NCBI RefSeq assembly: GCF_005930355.1
Contig: NZ_VDBO01000001.1
Span: forward strand, 655,339 to 719,338
Length of the DNA stretch: 64,000 nt
Source: Paenibacillus sinopodophylli
Lineage (GTDB): Bacteria > Bacillota > Bacilli > Paenibacillales > Paenibacillaceae
Reading direction: 5' to 3'
The stretch's first letter is position 1. Every line of letters starts with the position of its first letter. Of this stretch, positions 52,712 to 62,200 are shown in pieces. The notes beneath the pieces were generated by a model, which saw nothing but the letters and a program-made list of their open reading frames with translations, was not told where the DNA came from and did not search any database. A program made the translations under genes and the position numbers.

Positions 52712-55700
52712 ATGTATCCATTGAGAAAAAGGCTAAGCAAGAACCCAATCATCATCTTATTTCTCGCCATTGTTGTACTGCTTTCGCAGATCACGTTCTA
52801 TCCATTCGCAGCCTCAGCCGCTGGAGGACCTAACCTTGCTCTTGGCAAGACGGTGACAGCCAGTGGACATGCCGATGTTTATGTTGCTAGTAATGTCAAT
52901 GACAACAGTCAAAGCACTTATTGGGAGAGTACGAATAATGCCTTTCCGCAATGGATTCAGATCGACCTGGGTGCTAGCACGAGCATCGATCAGTTGATAC
53001 TGAAGCTTCCGGCTGGATGGGGCACACGTACACAAACACTTGCCATCCAAGGCAGCACGAACGGCTCAACCTTTTCGAATATTGTCGGCTCATCGAGCTA
53101 CACTTTCGATCCATCGGTCAACAACAACACGGTGACCATCAACTTTGCTGCAGCCAGCACACGATATGTGCGCTTGAACATTACATCTAACACAAGCTGG
53201 CAGGCCGGACAACTATCTGAATTCGAAATCTATGGCTCTACAACAACGCCTTCTCCTACACCGACTGTATCACCATCACCAACACCAGCACCGTCCGGCA
53301 CTTATCAAGCAGAGAATGCAGCTCTTGCATCCGGCGCTAAAGTCAATAATGATCACACTGGTTTCTCGGGAACCGGCTTTGTAGATGGTTACTGGATACA
53401 AGGCGCTACGACAACCTTCACGGTTAACGCAGCGACCGCAGGAAACTACGATGTAACACTGAAATACGGAAACGCTCAAGGCGCTGCCCGTACTCTGAGT
53501 ATTTATGTCAATGGCACAAAAATTCGTCAAACATCTCTCAGTAACCTTGCGAACTGGGATACTTGGGGTACAAAAGTGGAGACGCTCACGCTTAATGCCG
53601 GCAATAATAGCATTGCATACAAGTACGATTCGAGCGACTCCGGCAACGTCAACCTAGACCAAATCGCAGTAGCATCATCTACAACAGTACCTACACCAAC
53701 GCCAGTACCAACCGTAACTCCGACTGTCGCACCTACAGCAACGCCTACAGTAACGCCAACAGCATCACCTACGGCCACGCCGACGGCTACATCGACTCCA
53801 ACCGCTACACCAACACCACCTACAGGCGGCAACCTAGCTTTGGGCAAAAGCATCACTTCATCCTCTACGATACACACATTTGTCGCAACGAATGGAAATG
53901 ACGGCAATACGGCTACATACTGGGAGGGTGGCAGCAATCCAAGCCAGCTTACAGTTGATCTTGGCTCCAATCATACGATTACCTCCATTGTATTGAAACT
54001 GAATCCAGCTAATGAATGGAGTACCCGCACGCAAACCATTCAAGTATTAGCTAACAATCAAGACAACGCAGCCTTCAATAACCTTGTTGCCTCAGCCACG
54101 TACACTTTCAACCCTGCTAGCGGCAACACGGTGACGATCCCGGTTTCGGCTACAGTGAAACAAGTACGATTGAATATTACGGCGAATACTGGCTCATCTG
54201 CTGGCCAAGTAGCCGAATTCGAAATTTACGGAACGCCCGCTCCGAATCCAGATCTCACGATTACAGGTATGTCCTGGACGCCTACGGCTCCTGTCGAGAC
54301 AAATGCAATTACATTGAACGCAACGGTTAAAAACAACGGCAGCCTCGGTTCCTCTGCAACAACGGTTAACTTCTATCTAGGCAACGAGCTTGCCGGCTCT
54401 GCTCCTGTTAGTGCACTTGCGGCTGGTGCTTCTGCTACCGTATCACTGAATGCAGGAACAAAAAATGCCGGTACGTACACGCTTAGTTCTAAGGTTGACG
54501 AAAGCAATGCCGTTGTTGAGCAGAATGAAAACAATAATGCTTACAGCAGCGCAGCTGCACTGATCGTAGCTCCAGTATCAAGCTCAGACTTAATAGCTGC
54601 TGCTGCATGGAACCCAAGCAACCCAAGTGCAGGCAATACCGTTACATTTGTAGTCAATGTTAAGAACCAAGGAAACACCGCCTCTGCCGGCGGATCTCAT
54701 CCGATAACAGCTATTCTAAAAAATGCTGCCGGAACGACCATTCAAACGTTGAACGGCTCGTATAGCGGCACGCTAGCCGCTGGCCAATCAGCCAATGTCA
54801 CGCTCGGAACTTGGACAGCAGCGAATGGAAGCTATACGCTAACCACAACGGTGGCAGCCGATGCTAACGAAATAAGCATCAAGCAAGCGAATAATACGAG
54901 TGCAGCGAACCTGTATGTCGGCCGCGGAGCCAACATGCCTTTCTCTATTATTGAAGCGGAGTCGTCCTCTAACCCAACAAATGGCACGAAGCTGACTCCA
55001 AACTTCACACCTGGCGACTTTGCAGGCGAAGCTTCCGGTCGTTCCGCTGTACATCTTGATGCTACAGGTGAATATGTAGAGTTTACATTGGGCTCCTCTG
55101 CTAACGCCTTTGTTCTTCGTAATGCCGTAGCGGAGAATACAACGGGCACCATTAGCATTTATGCGAATGGCGTAAGCAAAGGCAAATTCACCGTTTCATC
55201 CAAATTTTCTTACTTGTATGCAACACCTAGCACGCTTGGTCGACTCGGTTATGACAATGCCCCCGGAGCAGGTTTAACCGCTTATTGGCTCTATGAAGAC
55301 GCTCAGCTCATGCTCGATCAAGTGTATCCAGCCGGTACAAAAATCAAAATTCAAAAGGATACAGGAGACGTTCCATGGATATACGTCGACATGATTGAAA
55401 CGGAAAATGTAGCAGCTCCAGCATCAAACCCTGATCCGAGCAAATACGTTGAGGTTTCCAGTTCCAAATCGATTGAGCAAGCGCTCAACGAATTTAGACA
55501 GGATGCTACGAAAAAAGGAATCTTTATCCCAGCAGGTCAATGGACAATTAACAGTAAAATCTTCCTCTACGGGCGTGCAACCGAAATTATCGGTGCTGGT
55601 CCTTGGCATACCAAATTGGTAGCTCCTCAGGATCAATCCAATACGGATGTCGGTTTCAATATCGGTGCTACCGCAAACGGCTCTACGATCAAGGATTTGT

Positions 55701-56608
55701 CGGCATGGGGCAACTACATTTATCGGACAGACGGTCCTGGCAAATTCATCGACGGCAACGGTATGCAGAATGTAACGGTTCAGAATATTTGGGTCGAGCA
55801 TTTCGTCTGCTTGTACTGGGGCGTCAATTCTTCCTACAATACGTTCAAAGACAATCGCATCAAAAACACATTTGCAGATGGGATTAATATGACGAATGGT
55901 TCATCGTACAATGTCATCGATAACAACTATTCACGAGGCGCAGGGGATGATGCGTTTGCTTTATTCAGTGCAGTAGATTCCGGCGGCTCCTATAACGTTG
56001 GCAACCGATATATTAATCTAACTGCTACATGCGTCAGACGCGCAGCCGCTTTTGCCGTCTATGGCGGATCGGATAACCTCTATCAGAACCTTTATGCAGC
56101 AGATACGCTCACATATCCGGGTATTACAATTAGCAGTTTAAGCTTCGGCTACAACACATTAGGCTTTGGCGATGTGGATACTGTAATTGACGGAGTAACA
56201 TTAGATCGTACAGGCGGAGATTTCTGGACCAGCGTAGGTGCGGATGACAAAATCAATGACTACCAGAACTTTGGAGCTATTTGGTTCTTCGGTGGAGATA
56301 GAACGTTCAAGAACATTTTGGTGAAAAATGTAGATATCAATAACCCGGTATACTTTGGTCTTATGTTCCAAACCAAATCGCCAGAGAACCTCGCCATGCA
56401 GAACGTTCGCGTAGAGAACGTCAATATTAACAACCCGACTCGCTACGGAATCAAGCTTGTAGCCAGAGGTGAGCAAGGGCAGGGGCCGGTTATCGGTCAA
56501 GCAAGCTTTACGAATGTGAAAGTGAATAATGCTGGCGTTGCGGCGATTTACGGCGAAGACAAAAGCCCTAATTTCACTGTCGTCAGAGTATCCGGAAATA
56601 ACTGGTAA
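52712..56608 (+). CDS. Secreted alpha-1,3-glucanase (GH87, mutanase type) with discoidin, CBM6/35 and CARDB modules
   Basis: 1298 residues that would cleave alpha-1,3-glucan (fungal wall, mutan). Order: signal peptide (to about 36), discoidin/F5-8C (about 40-175), CBM6/35 (about 195-320), Thr/Pro linker (about 325-370), second discoidin (about 375-505), two CARDB-like beta domains (about 512-735), a jelly-roll-like region, then a right-handed beta-helix (about 910-1298). D1056 (ADGINM) and D1079-D1080 (GDDAFALF) have the same 23/24-residue spacing as the catalytic Asp set reported for Paenibacillus/Bacillus circulans GH87 enzymes. ACAGGAGGTTTTTT precedes the ATG. Confidence 0.9.
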   Translation: MYPLRKRLSKNPIIILFLAIVVLLSQITFYPFAASAAGGPNLALGKTVTASGHADVYVASNVNDNSQSTYWESTNNAFPQWIQIDLGASTSIDQLILKLPAGWGTRTQTLAIQGSTNGSTFSNIVGSSSYTFDPSVNNNTVTINFAAASTRYVRLNITSNTSWQAGQLSEFEIYGSTTTPSPTPTVSPSPTPAPSGTYQAENAALASGAKVNNDHTGFSGTGFVDGYWIQGATTTFTVNAATAGNYDVTLKYGNAQGAARTLSIYVNGTKIRQTSLSNLANWDTWGTKVETLTLNAGNNSIAYKYDSSDSGNVNLDQIAVASSTTVPTPTPVPTVTPTVAPTATPTVTPTASPTATPTATSTPTATPTPPTGGNLALGKSITSSSTIHTFVATNGNDGNTATYWEGGSNPSQLTVDLGSNHTITSIVLKLNPANEWSTRTQTIQVLANNQDNAAFNNLVASATYTFNPASGNTVTIPVSATVKQVRLNITANTGSSAGQVAEFEIYGTPAPNPDLTITGMSWTPTAPVETNAITLNATVKNNGSLGSSATTVNFYLGNELAGSAPVSALAAGASATVSLNAGTKNAGTYTLSSKVDESNAVVEQNENNNAYSSAAALIVAPVSSSDLIAAAAWNPSNPSAGNTVTFVVNVKNQGNTASAGGSHPITAILKNAAGTTIQTLNGSYSGTLAAGQSANVTLGTWTAANGSYTLTTTVAADANEISIKQANNTSAANLYVGRGANMPFSIIEAESSSNPTNGTKLTPNFTPGDFAGEASGRSAVHLDATGEYVEFTLGSSANAFVLRNAVAENTTGTISIYANGVSKGKFTVSSKFSYLYATPSTLGRLGYDNAPGAGLTAYWLYEDAQLMLDQVYPAGTKIKIQKDTGDVPWIYVDMIETENVAAPASNPDPSKYVEVSSSKSIEQALNEFRQDATKKGIFIPAGQWTINSKIFLYGRATEIIGAGPWHTKLVAPQDQSNTDVGFNIGATANGSTIKDLSAWGNYIYRTDGPGKFIDGNGMQNVTVQNIWVEHFVCLYWGVNSSYNTFKDNRIKNTFADGINMTNGSSYNVIDNNYSRGAGDDAFALFSAVDSGGSYNVGNRYINLTATCVRRAAAFAVYGGSDNLYQNLYAADTLTYPGITISSLSFGYNTLGFGDVDTVIDGVTLDRTGGDFWTSVGADDKINDYQNFGAIWFFGGDRTFKNILVKNVDINNPVYFGLMFQTKSPENLAMQNVRVENVNINNPTRYGIKLVARGEQGQGPVIGQASFTNVKVNNAGVAAIYGEDKSPNFTVVRVSGNNW

Positions 56609-56620
56609 GAGGATCGAAGA

Positions 56621-56657
56621 AACAGCTTACTCGATTAACGAGTGGGCTGTTTTTTTG
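56621..56657 (+). terminator. Terminator of the GH87 gene
   Basis: AACAGCTTACTCG pairs with CGAGTGGGCTGTT (loop ATTAA, G-U pairs), followed by TTTTTTT. Confidence 0.87.
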
Positions 56658-56814
56658 TCTGCCGTATTTTATCGAAAAAAATGCTTCTGATCGTCCCGAC
56701 AACCCTTTCACAGGTAGTTCGAAAAGGCTTAGTGACTGGTTGTTTACTTTCCTTCACCGCCGTATAATGATTTCATATCTTTCATTCATGATTTGGAAAT
56801 TTGGGGGGATAACG

Positions 56815-57369
56815 ATGGTTTTTGTAGCACTATTAAGAGGGATTAATGTTGGCGGCAACAATAAAATAGATATGAAGCTGCTTAAGGGAACTTTCGAAGG
56901 AAGCGACTTGAAAAACGTAGTGACTTATATTAATACGGGAAACATCATATTTACAGAGGATACTCGTACTGCCGAACAGCTATCCGAGCTGCTGGAGGCA
57001 GCTATTTTGCGAGATTTCGGTTTAGCTATTAAGGTAATGATTCGTTCAATAGAAAAAATTAAAACGATTATGGATGCCCTTCCAGAAAACTGGATAAACG
57101 ACTCGAATATGAAAAGCGACGTTCTATATTTATGGGATGATGTCAATGAGCAGTCCGTGCTCGAGAAGCTGACCATAAAACCGGAAATCGACCGTATTAT
57201 TTACGTGAACGGTGCAATTCTTTGGTCGTATGACAAAGAAAATGCGGGAAAAAGCGGCATGAACAAAATTGTTGGTACTAAGCTCTATCAGAGAGTAACC
57301 GTTCGAAATGTAAATACAGCTCGTAAAATTTACGAGCTCATGAAGGCTTCGGGAAATCAAAAAGACTGA
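56815..57369 (+). CDS. DUF1697 family protein
   Basis: 184 residues. N-terminal FVALLRGINVGGNNKIDMKLLK and VVTYINTGNIIF are the DUF1697 hallmarks, with a C-terminal MNKIVGTKLYQRVTVRNVNT block. Function is unknown; the two halves resemble an alpha/beta duplicated fold. The ATG at 56815 follows TTGGGGGGATAACG; the upstream ATG at 56740 would add a 25-residue segment with no family match. Confidence 0.87.
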   Translation: MVFVALLRGINVGGNNKIDMKLLKGTFEGSDLKNVVTYINTGNIIFTEDTRTAEQLSELLEAAILRDFGLAIKVMIRSIEKIKTIMDALPENWINDSNMKSDVLYLWDDVNEQSVLEKLTIKPEIDRIIYVNGAILWSYDKENAGKSGMNKIVGTKLYQRVTVRNVNTARKIYELMKASGNQKD

Positions 57370-57468
57370 GATAGACTGTTAAGAATTTGTTAATCGGTTG
57401 TATCTCATTTATTGAACAGCTTACAATATAATCAGTAAATGTAATAAAAGAAGGAGCCATCAACCTGT

Positions 57469-58683
57469 ATGGAACCCCATCACAAAGCAATCCCACAGGC
57501 AGAAACGAAAGAAAGGCTCGGCACCTTATTTGAAATATTTAGCGTAGCTACCAAGCTCGGCTTCACCTCATTCGGAGGTCCGATTGCACATTTGGGCTAT
57601 TTCCATGAAGAGTACATACGTCGTCGGAAATGGATGGACGAGCGAAGCTATGCAGACCTCGTTGCGCTATGCCAGTTTCTACCCGGTCCCGCCAGCAGTC
57701 AAGTCGGGATTGGGCTAGGCATCATTCGAGCCGGATTATTAGGCGGTCTAGTGGCGTGGTTAGGCTTCACTTTGCCATCCATCCTAGCATTAGTAACCTT
57801 TGGGTTTTTGCTGCAAGGTTTCGACATTGGAAATACGAGTTGGATTCATGGGTTGAAGATAGTAGCTGTTGCAATCGTCGCTCATGCCATACTTGGAATG
57901 GGGCAGAAGCTTGCGCCGGACCGCGGAAGGGTAACGATAGCGGTAATCGCTGCAATGCTAACCTTATATTGGCAAGCGACGTATGCTCAAATCCTCATCA
58001 TTGTAATAGCTGGACTTGTCGGACTATGGTTCTATCGTAACAGAGTGGAGAAACGGGCTCCTGAATTGCAGATTCGATTGAGCCGTTCTATTGGAATCAT
58101 TTGTTTGGCTGTATTTTTCATTCTTCTTATTATGCTTCCGGTGCTAAGACAATGGACAGATTATGAGTGGCTGGCGATGTTCGACAGCTTCTACCGTTCA
58201 GGATCATTGGTGTTTGGTGGCGGTCATGTTGTTTTACCATTGCTTGAACGGGAAGTTGTTACCACCGGATGGGTAAGCGAAGAGGATTTTCTGGCTGGAT
58301 ATGGAGCTGCTCAGGCTGTACCCGGACCATTGTTCACATTCGGTAGTTATCTCGGTGCAATGGCTGGAGGTTTGACTGGTGTAATCATTGCAACTGCTGC
58401 GATTTTTTTACCGGCTTTTCTTCTTGTTGCCGGCACATTACCTTTCTGGAATGGTTTGCGGAATAGTCCGAAAATTCAAGGTGCCTTGGTAGGTATTAAT
58501 GCCGCTGTAGTTGGAATATTGCTGGCTGCCTTGTATGATCCCTTGTGGACTTCCGCTATTACGAAACCGATTGATTTCGGTTTAGCCGCTATCTTGTTTA
58601 TCATGCTTGTCTTTTGGAAACTTCCACCCTGGATCATTGTGGTTACAGGTGCATGGGGAGGCATGCTGCTTGGTTACTTATAA
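57469..58683 (+). CDS. chrA: Chromate transporter, ChrA (two-domain)
   Basis: 404 residues, two homologous halves of about six membrane segments each. First half carries FTSFGGPIAHLGYFHEEYIRR and LPGPASSQVGIGLG, second half FGGGHVVLPLLEREVVTTGW and AVPGPLFTFGSYLGAMAGG, the paired chromate transporter motifs. Expels chromate (or moves sulfate/other oxyanions) at the membrane. AGAAGGAGCC is the ribosome site. A terminator follows. No chrB/chrI regulator is adjacent. Confidence 0.92.
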   Translation: MEPHHKAIPQAETKERLGTLFEIFSVATKLGFTSFGGPIAHLGYFHEEYIRRRKWMDERSYADLVALCQFLPGPASSQVGIGLGIIRAGLLGGLVAWLGFTLPSILALVTFGFLLQGFDIGNTSWIHGLKIVAVAIVAHAILGMGQKLAPDRGRVTIAVIAAMLTLYWQATYAQILIIVIAGLVGLWFYRNRVEKRAPELQIRLSRSIGIICLAVFFILLIMLPVLRQWTDYEWLAMFDSFYRSGSLVFGGGHVVLPLLEREVVTTGWVSEEDFLAGYGAAQAVPGPLFTFGSYLGAMAGGLTGVIIATAAIFLPAFLLVAGTLPFWNGLRNSPKIQGALVGINAAVVGILLAALYDPLWTSAITKPIDFGLAAILFIMLVFWKLPPWIIVVTGAWGGMLLGYL

Positions 58684-58723
58684 ATGGGAAATGAACGATT
58701 TTAGTTCATTTCCCATTTTAATT
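58682..58723. terminator. Terminator after chrA
   Basis: A perfect 15-bp inverted repeat (58682-58696 with 58704-58718) ending in TTTTAATTT. It overlaps the chrA stop. Confidence 0.88.
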
Positions 58724-58851
58724 TCCACAAGATAATAACCAGTTTCAACCGCCTAGGATACTCTCCTATCATTTGGATATGAAAAATTTTTGGTACATAA
58801 TGAACTTTATGAACCTCTGCGATCTCTTATCTATATAAAGGGGGAAAACCT

Positions 58852-59454
58852 GTGAATGTAAGGCGTCTTGTCAAACAAGCTCAAAAAGGCAGCAAAGAAG
58901 CTCTATTACAACTTATCAAAGCTGATCAGGACGCTTATTATCGTCTTGCCTACAGCTACATGCGGAATGAACATGACGCGATGGATGCCATGGCAGATAT
59001 GATTGTAACGCTTTACGAAAAACTCGATCAGTTGCACAAAAGCGAAGCCTTCTACAGCTGGAGTAAAACGATTCTCGTCAACCGCTGCAAAACATTACTG
59101 CGCAAACAAGAACGATTTGTTTCATTCGAAGACGAGGATGCATCTCTTGCTGATGGATTAACCGAGGATAACTCCTATCACAATATGGAATCTGAGATGG
59201 ACATGCAGACGCTGCTCACTCATCTGAATGCACAGCAGCGAGAAGCGATCGAGCTTCGGTATATACATGATCTGCCCTATCAGACCATCGCGGATATGAC
59301 CGGTGCACCACTCGGAACGATTAAATCAAGAATTTCGCAAGGCATACAAAAATTGAAAGCTATGATTGGAGGTAATCATTTTGGAAACGATCGAGGAGAG
59401 GCTACAAAATCACAAACAGAACATGACCATCGTACAGGCACCGTTAGAACTTGA
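58852..59454 (+). CDS. ECF sigma factor
   Basis: 200 residues. Region 2 is seen at about residues 15-75 (LIKADQDAYYRLAYSYMRNEHDAMDAM, then WSKTILVNRCKTLLRKQER) and region 4 at 125-172 (LNAQQREAIELRYIHDLPYQTIADMTGAPLGTIKSRISQGIQKLK). GTG start after AAAGGGGGAAAACCT. The gene runs 74 bases past the likely start of the next gene, its anti-sigma partner, so the two are coupled. I found no clear ECF -35 (GAAC type) upstream. Confidence 0.92.
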   Translation: MNVRRLVKQAQKGSKEALLQLIKADQDAYYRLAYSYMRNEHDAMDAMADMIVTLYEKLDQLHKSEAFYSWSKTILVNRCKTLLRKQERFVSFEDEDASLADGLTEDNSYHNMESEMDMQTLLTHLNAQQREAIELRYIHDLPYQTIADMTGAPLGTIKSRISQGIQKLKAMIGGNHFGNDRGEATKSQTEHDHRTGTVRT

Positions 59455-60700
59455 GGACAAACTCCGCAGCGCTCTTGCACAAGTTCCAACTAAAAAAAGA
59501 AACACAAATCGAGCGAAGATATGGGCTACTTCTGCAGTTGCAGCAATGCTTCTCGTTGTGGGGAGTTATCAATATCCTGCCTTTGCTTACTACGGAGGGA
59601 AGATATTCAATAAGACCGAGCTGAACACATTAAGCTTCACTGAAGTTGCGGAGCAAGGATATGGACAGACCGTCAACAAAAGCAAAAGGCTTGATGACGG
59701 CACCATCATTACTATAAACGGAGTGATAGCGGACGATACTGGGCTGCTCATGTTTTACACGATTGATCGACCTACAGGCTCGATATTCAATGAGAACGAA
59801 TCCTTTCGTTACAATGTGAGTAAACTGGAAGGATTTATGACAGATACAGAGATGAAAGAAGGAAGCGGCAATCATAGCAAAGACGAGACACATTTCCAAG
59901 GCGTATATAAATTCGGGGAGGTTAGTCCATTCGCAAAAAATTTAACGGTTACATTCACTGAATGGCTGGATAATGGAGAGTTGGCTTCCTATCCGATCTC
60001 CTTTAAGTTTCAAGCAAACAAAGCAATGAAAAATCTGCTTAAAGAGGACATCTCCAAATCCGTTTCTGTCGATGAAGGAATCGTTCACTATGACTCCATC
60101 ACGGCTTCGCCAACTTCAACCATCGTAAAGGGACATTATGAAATGGCAAACGGAGAATATCCGAGATTTCAAGCCGATACTAAACTTCTTGTGAATGGAA
60201 CTGAAGTGAACACATGGAGTATGAGGTCCAATCATTTCAATGGAAAGGGCTTCCCTGAATTTGAAATTGAATTCGATGTGCTGCCGACGGACAAGCTGGA
60301 AACGATTGAGCTTGTACTCAACAACTTTGTCGGATATCAGAAGGTTGATGCCCCCATCTCCCTAGCTACACCATCAGATCTATCTATCGTTATTGGCAAT
60401 GAGAAGCTTTGGATTCGAAGCGTCACCAAAACCGATGCAGGCTATGATATCGTTATCGCTAGAAAACAATTCACCATTTTGGAACCTGAAAAATTATTGG
60501 TTCAAGCTGGCGGTATACAAGTCCCTGTATCTTCTGTTACCACACCCGAGCCATGGGATCTGAAAAACGGCAATATCCTATGGGAGCAGACGTTTTCTGT
60601 TGAAACGAAGGACGAACCGGAATACCTAATGCTGGACGGATTTCACTATTATAAAAAATATGACCAGACCATATCTATTCCGTTAGGTAAAAAGCAGTAA
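59381..60700 (+). CDS. Anti-sigma factor with DUF4179 domain
   Basis: 439 residues from TTG 59381. The ribosome site GGAGG (59368-59372) is eight bases away; the other in-frame TTG at 59366 lies inside it. A short cytoplasmic segment (about 1-45) is followed by one membrane helix (ATSAVAAMLLVVGSYQ, about 53) and a large extracytoplasmic beta-rich domain (DUF4179-like, with IITINGVIADDTGLLMFYTID). It presumably holds the ECF sigma factor at the membrane and releases it on an envelope signal. Confidence 0.87.
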   Translation: METIEERLQNHKQNMTIVQAPLELEDKLRSALAQVPTKKRNTNRAKIWATSAVAAMLLVVGSYQYPAFAYYGGKIFNKTELNTLSFTEVAEQGYGQTVNKSKRLDDGTIITINGVIADDTGLLMFYTIDRPTGSIFNENESFRYNVSKLEGFMTDTEMKEGSGNHSKDETHFQGVYKFGEVSPFAKNLTVTFTEWLDNGELASYPISFKFQANKAMKNLLKEDISKSVSVDEGIVHYDSITASPTSTIVKGHYEMANGEYPRFQADTKLLVNGTEVNTWSMRSNHFNGKGFPEFEIEFDVLPTDKLETIELVLNNFVGYQKVDAPISLATPSDLSIVIGNEKLWIRSVTKTDAGYDIVIARKQFTILEPEKLLVQAGGIQVPVSSVTTPEPWDLKNGNILWEQTFSVETKDEPEYLMLDGFHYYKKYDQTISIPLGKKQ

Positions 60701-60771
60701 AGAGGAAAGAAGCATCGCAGTGCAGAACATACCCATAGTGATAATAGTGTTACTATCATTCAGATAACAGG

Positions 60772-60846
60772 AATTCGGTCTAAACAATTAGGCTTAACGA
60801 GTTTGCTGAAAAAATCGACAGCCTCGTTAAGCCTATTGGCCGAATT
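60772..60846. repeat. Nested inverted repeat, possible MITE/REP-like element
   Basis: Outer arms AATTCGG (60772-60778) and CCGAATT (60840-60846), a perfect 12-bp stem AGGCTTAACGAG/CTCGTTAAGCCT (60790-60801, 60823-60834), and inner GCTG/CAGC form a 75-bp cruciform-like element. No U-tract follows, so it is not a simple terminator. A further small hairpin (about 60741-60760) precedes it. Confidence 0.55.
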
Positions 60847-60956
60847 AATGCTGATAAGTTATCTTCCAACTTAATAGAATACCATACTAACAACGAAGAT
60901 GAATAAAGTTGCTTATGTATATCATCTCATTGCCATATCCAATGACGCATGTTAAT

Positions 60957-60972
60957 ATGTTAACGATAACAT
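60957..60972. promoter_or_regulatory. LacI-type operator before the LacI-family gene
   Basis: ATGTTAACGATAACAT is a palindrome with central CG, the LacI-family form. It lies 22 bases before the regulator's ATG, suggesting autoregulation. The half-site GTTAACG recurs in the operators at 62072 and 62101. Confidence 0.72.
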
Positions 60973-60993
60973 ATTAGAGTATGGAGACAGTAT

Positions 60994-62007
60994 ATGAAAA
61001 TTAAAATGTCGGATGTGGCAAAAGCGGCAGGTGTTTCGCTCGCAACCGTCGGCAGGGTTCTGCATAATAACGGCTATGTTTCTGAGGCGAAACGCAAGGA
61101 AATCGAACAGATTATCAAAGAGACGGGGTATATTCCCAATAAGATCGCACAAGGACTAAAAAAAAGTCGCAGTAAAATCATTGGGCATCTGACACTGTTT
61201 AACAACAACATGCAATTCAAGGAAATCAGTTCTGCAATCAATATGGCTGCTTCGAATAGCGGGTATCATGTGCTGACTATGACTAGCCACTATGGTATGG
61301 GGGATGAAGAGCAACAGCTTAACGACCTAATCGGCCATCGAGTAGACGGTATAATTATTACCTCCTATCATTCCATATCAATGGAGTTGATCGGACGCTT
61401 GATCGAACAAAATATTCCGGTTGTTATGATTGAACGGACCTATGAAATCCCAATGGTAGATCGAATTGTCGTTAATGATCACGCTATTTCATTAAACGCT
61501 GTACGTCATATCGTGCATAAAGGGCACCGGCGTATTGCTTTCATCGGCGCCGCGCTGGAACACCAGGTAGAAACCGACCGATTCACGGGTTACATTGATG
61601 CTTTGAATGAAGCAGGAATTGTACCTCATGAGGAGTGGGTAAACGTAATGTCCGAGTATTCGGTAGAGGAGGGCAGAAAGGCAATTGGTATTCTGCTCAA
61701 TGCCAAGCAGCCTCCAACAGCCATTTTTATGACCTCCGACATCTATGCATGTGGTGTGATGCAGATTTTGTATGAACGTGGACTACGGGTTCCAGATGAT
61801 CTATCGCTTATCGGGTACGACAATACGCTTTCGGCTTTACTTTCGCCCCCGATAACATCAGTCGGTTTACCTTTTAAAGAAATTGGAGAGCACGCTTTGG
61901 ATTTGCTAATACGTCGAATGAACGACAATTCAGCGCTATCCCGTACGATTAGAATAGACCCGTTTCTAATGGATCGACATACGGTACGGAATTGGCATAG
62001 CGAGTAA
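60994..62007 (+). CDS. LacI/GalR-family regulator
   Basis: 337 residues. Headpiece MKIKMSDVAKAAGVSLATVGRVLHNNGYVSEAKRKEIEQIIKETGYIPNKIAQGLKKSRS (about 1-60) has the recognition helix SLATVGRVL and a hinge, followed by a two-lobe sugar-binding domain (FNNNMQFKEISSAINMAA; VVMIERTYEIP; FMTSDIYACGVMQ; LIGYDN). The effector is unknown. It lies upstream of a VOC/TolB-like/oxidoreductase cluster and shares operator half-sites with that cluster's promoter region. Confidence 0.93.
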   Translation: MKIKMSDVAKAAGVSLATVGRVLHNNGYVSEAKRKEIEQIIKETGYIPNKIAQGLKKSRSKIIGHLTLFNNNMQFKEISSAINMAASNSGYHVLTMTSHYGMGDEEQQLNDLIGHRVDGIIITSYHSISMELIGRLIEQNIPVVMIERTYEIPMVDRIVVNDHAISLNAVRHIVHKGHRRIAFIGAALEHQVETDRFTGYIDALNEAGIVPHEEWVNVMSEYSVEEGRKAIGILLNAKQPPTAIFMTSDIYACGVMQILYERGLRVPDDLSLIGYDNTLSALLSPPITSVGLPFKEIGEHALDLLIRRMNDNSALSRTIRIDPFLMDRHTVRNWHSE

Positions 62008-62071
62008 TTAAGGAAGTGGAATACATCATTCTTATGAATTGAGTATACACTCCTTAGCTTTATATCCAATG

Positions 62072-62114
62072 TGGTAACGTTAACATTTTTTTGAGCAATA
62101 TGTTAACGTTACCA
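62072..62114. promoter_or_regulatory. Paired LacI operators before the VOC gene
   Basis: TGGTAACGTTAACA (62072-62085) and TGTTAACGTTACCA (62101-62114) are mirror images with a 15-base gap. Both share GTTAACG with the palindrome before the LacI gene. Two sites this close imply cooperative or looped repression of the 62.2-64 kb cluster. Confidence 0.72.
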
Positions 62115-62200
62115 CAATAAATAACTTGTGTAATAAGCGGAGCTCTGCAAAGAATCACGAAAAATGGCTATTCCAATCAAGCATACAAGGAGAGAAAAAA

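Noticed and set aside
53690..53825. Tandem DNA repeat or CRISPR-like array
   Set aside because: The repetition comes from Thr-Pro codons of a linker; units are irregular and in frame.
53527..53970. Minus-strand ORF of 147 codons in the GH87 gene
   Set aside because: It is the antisense of the Thr/Pro linker codons, giving a Val/Gly-repeat protein; no ribosome site, and the sense strand is clearly coding.
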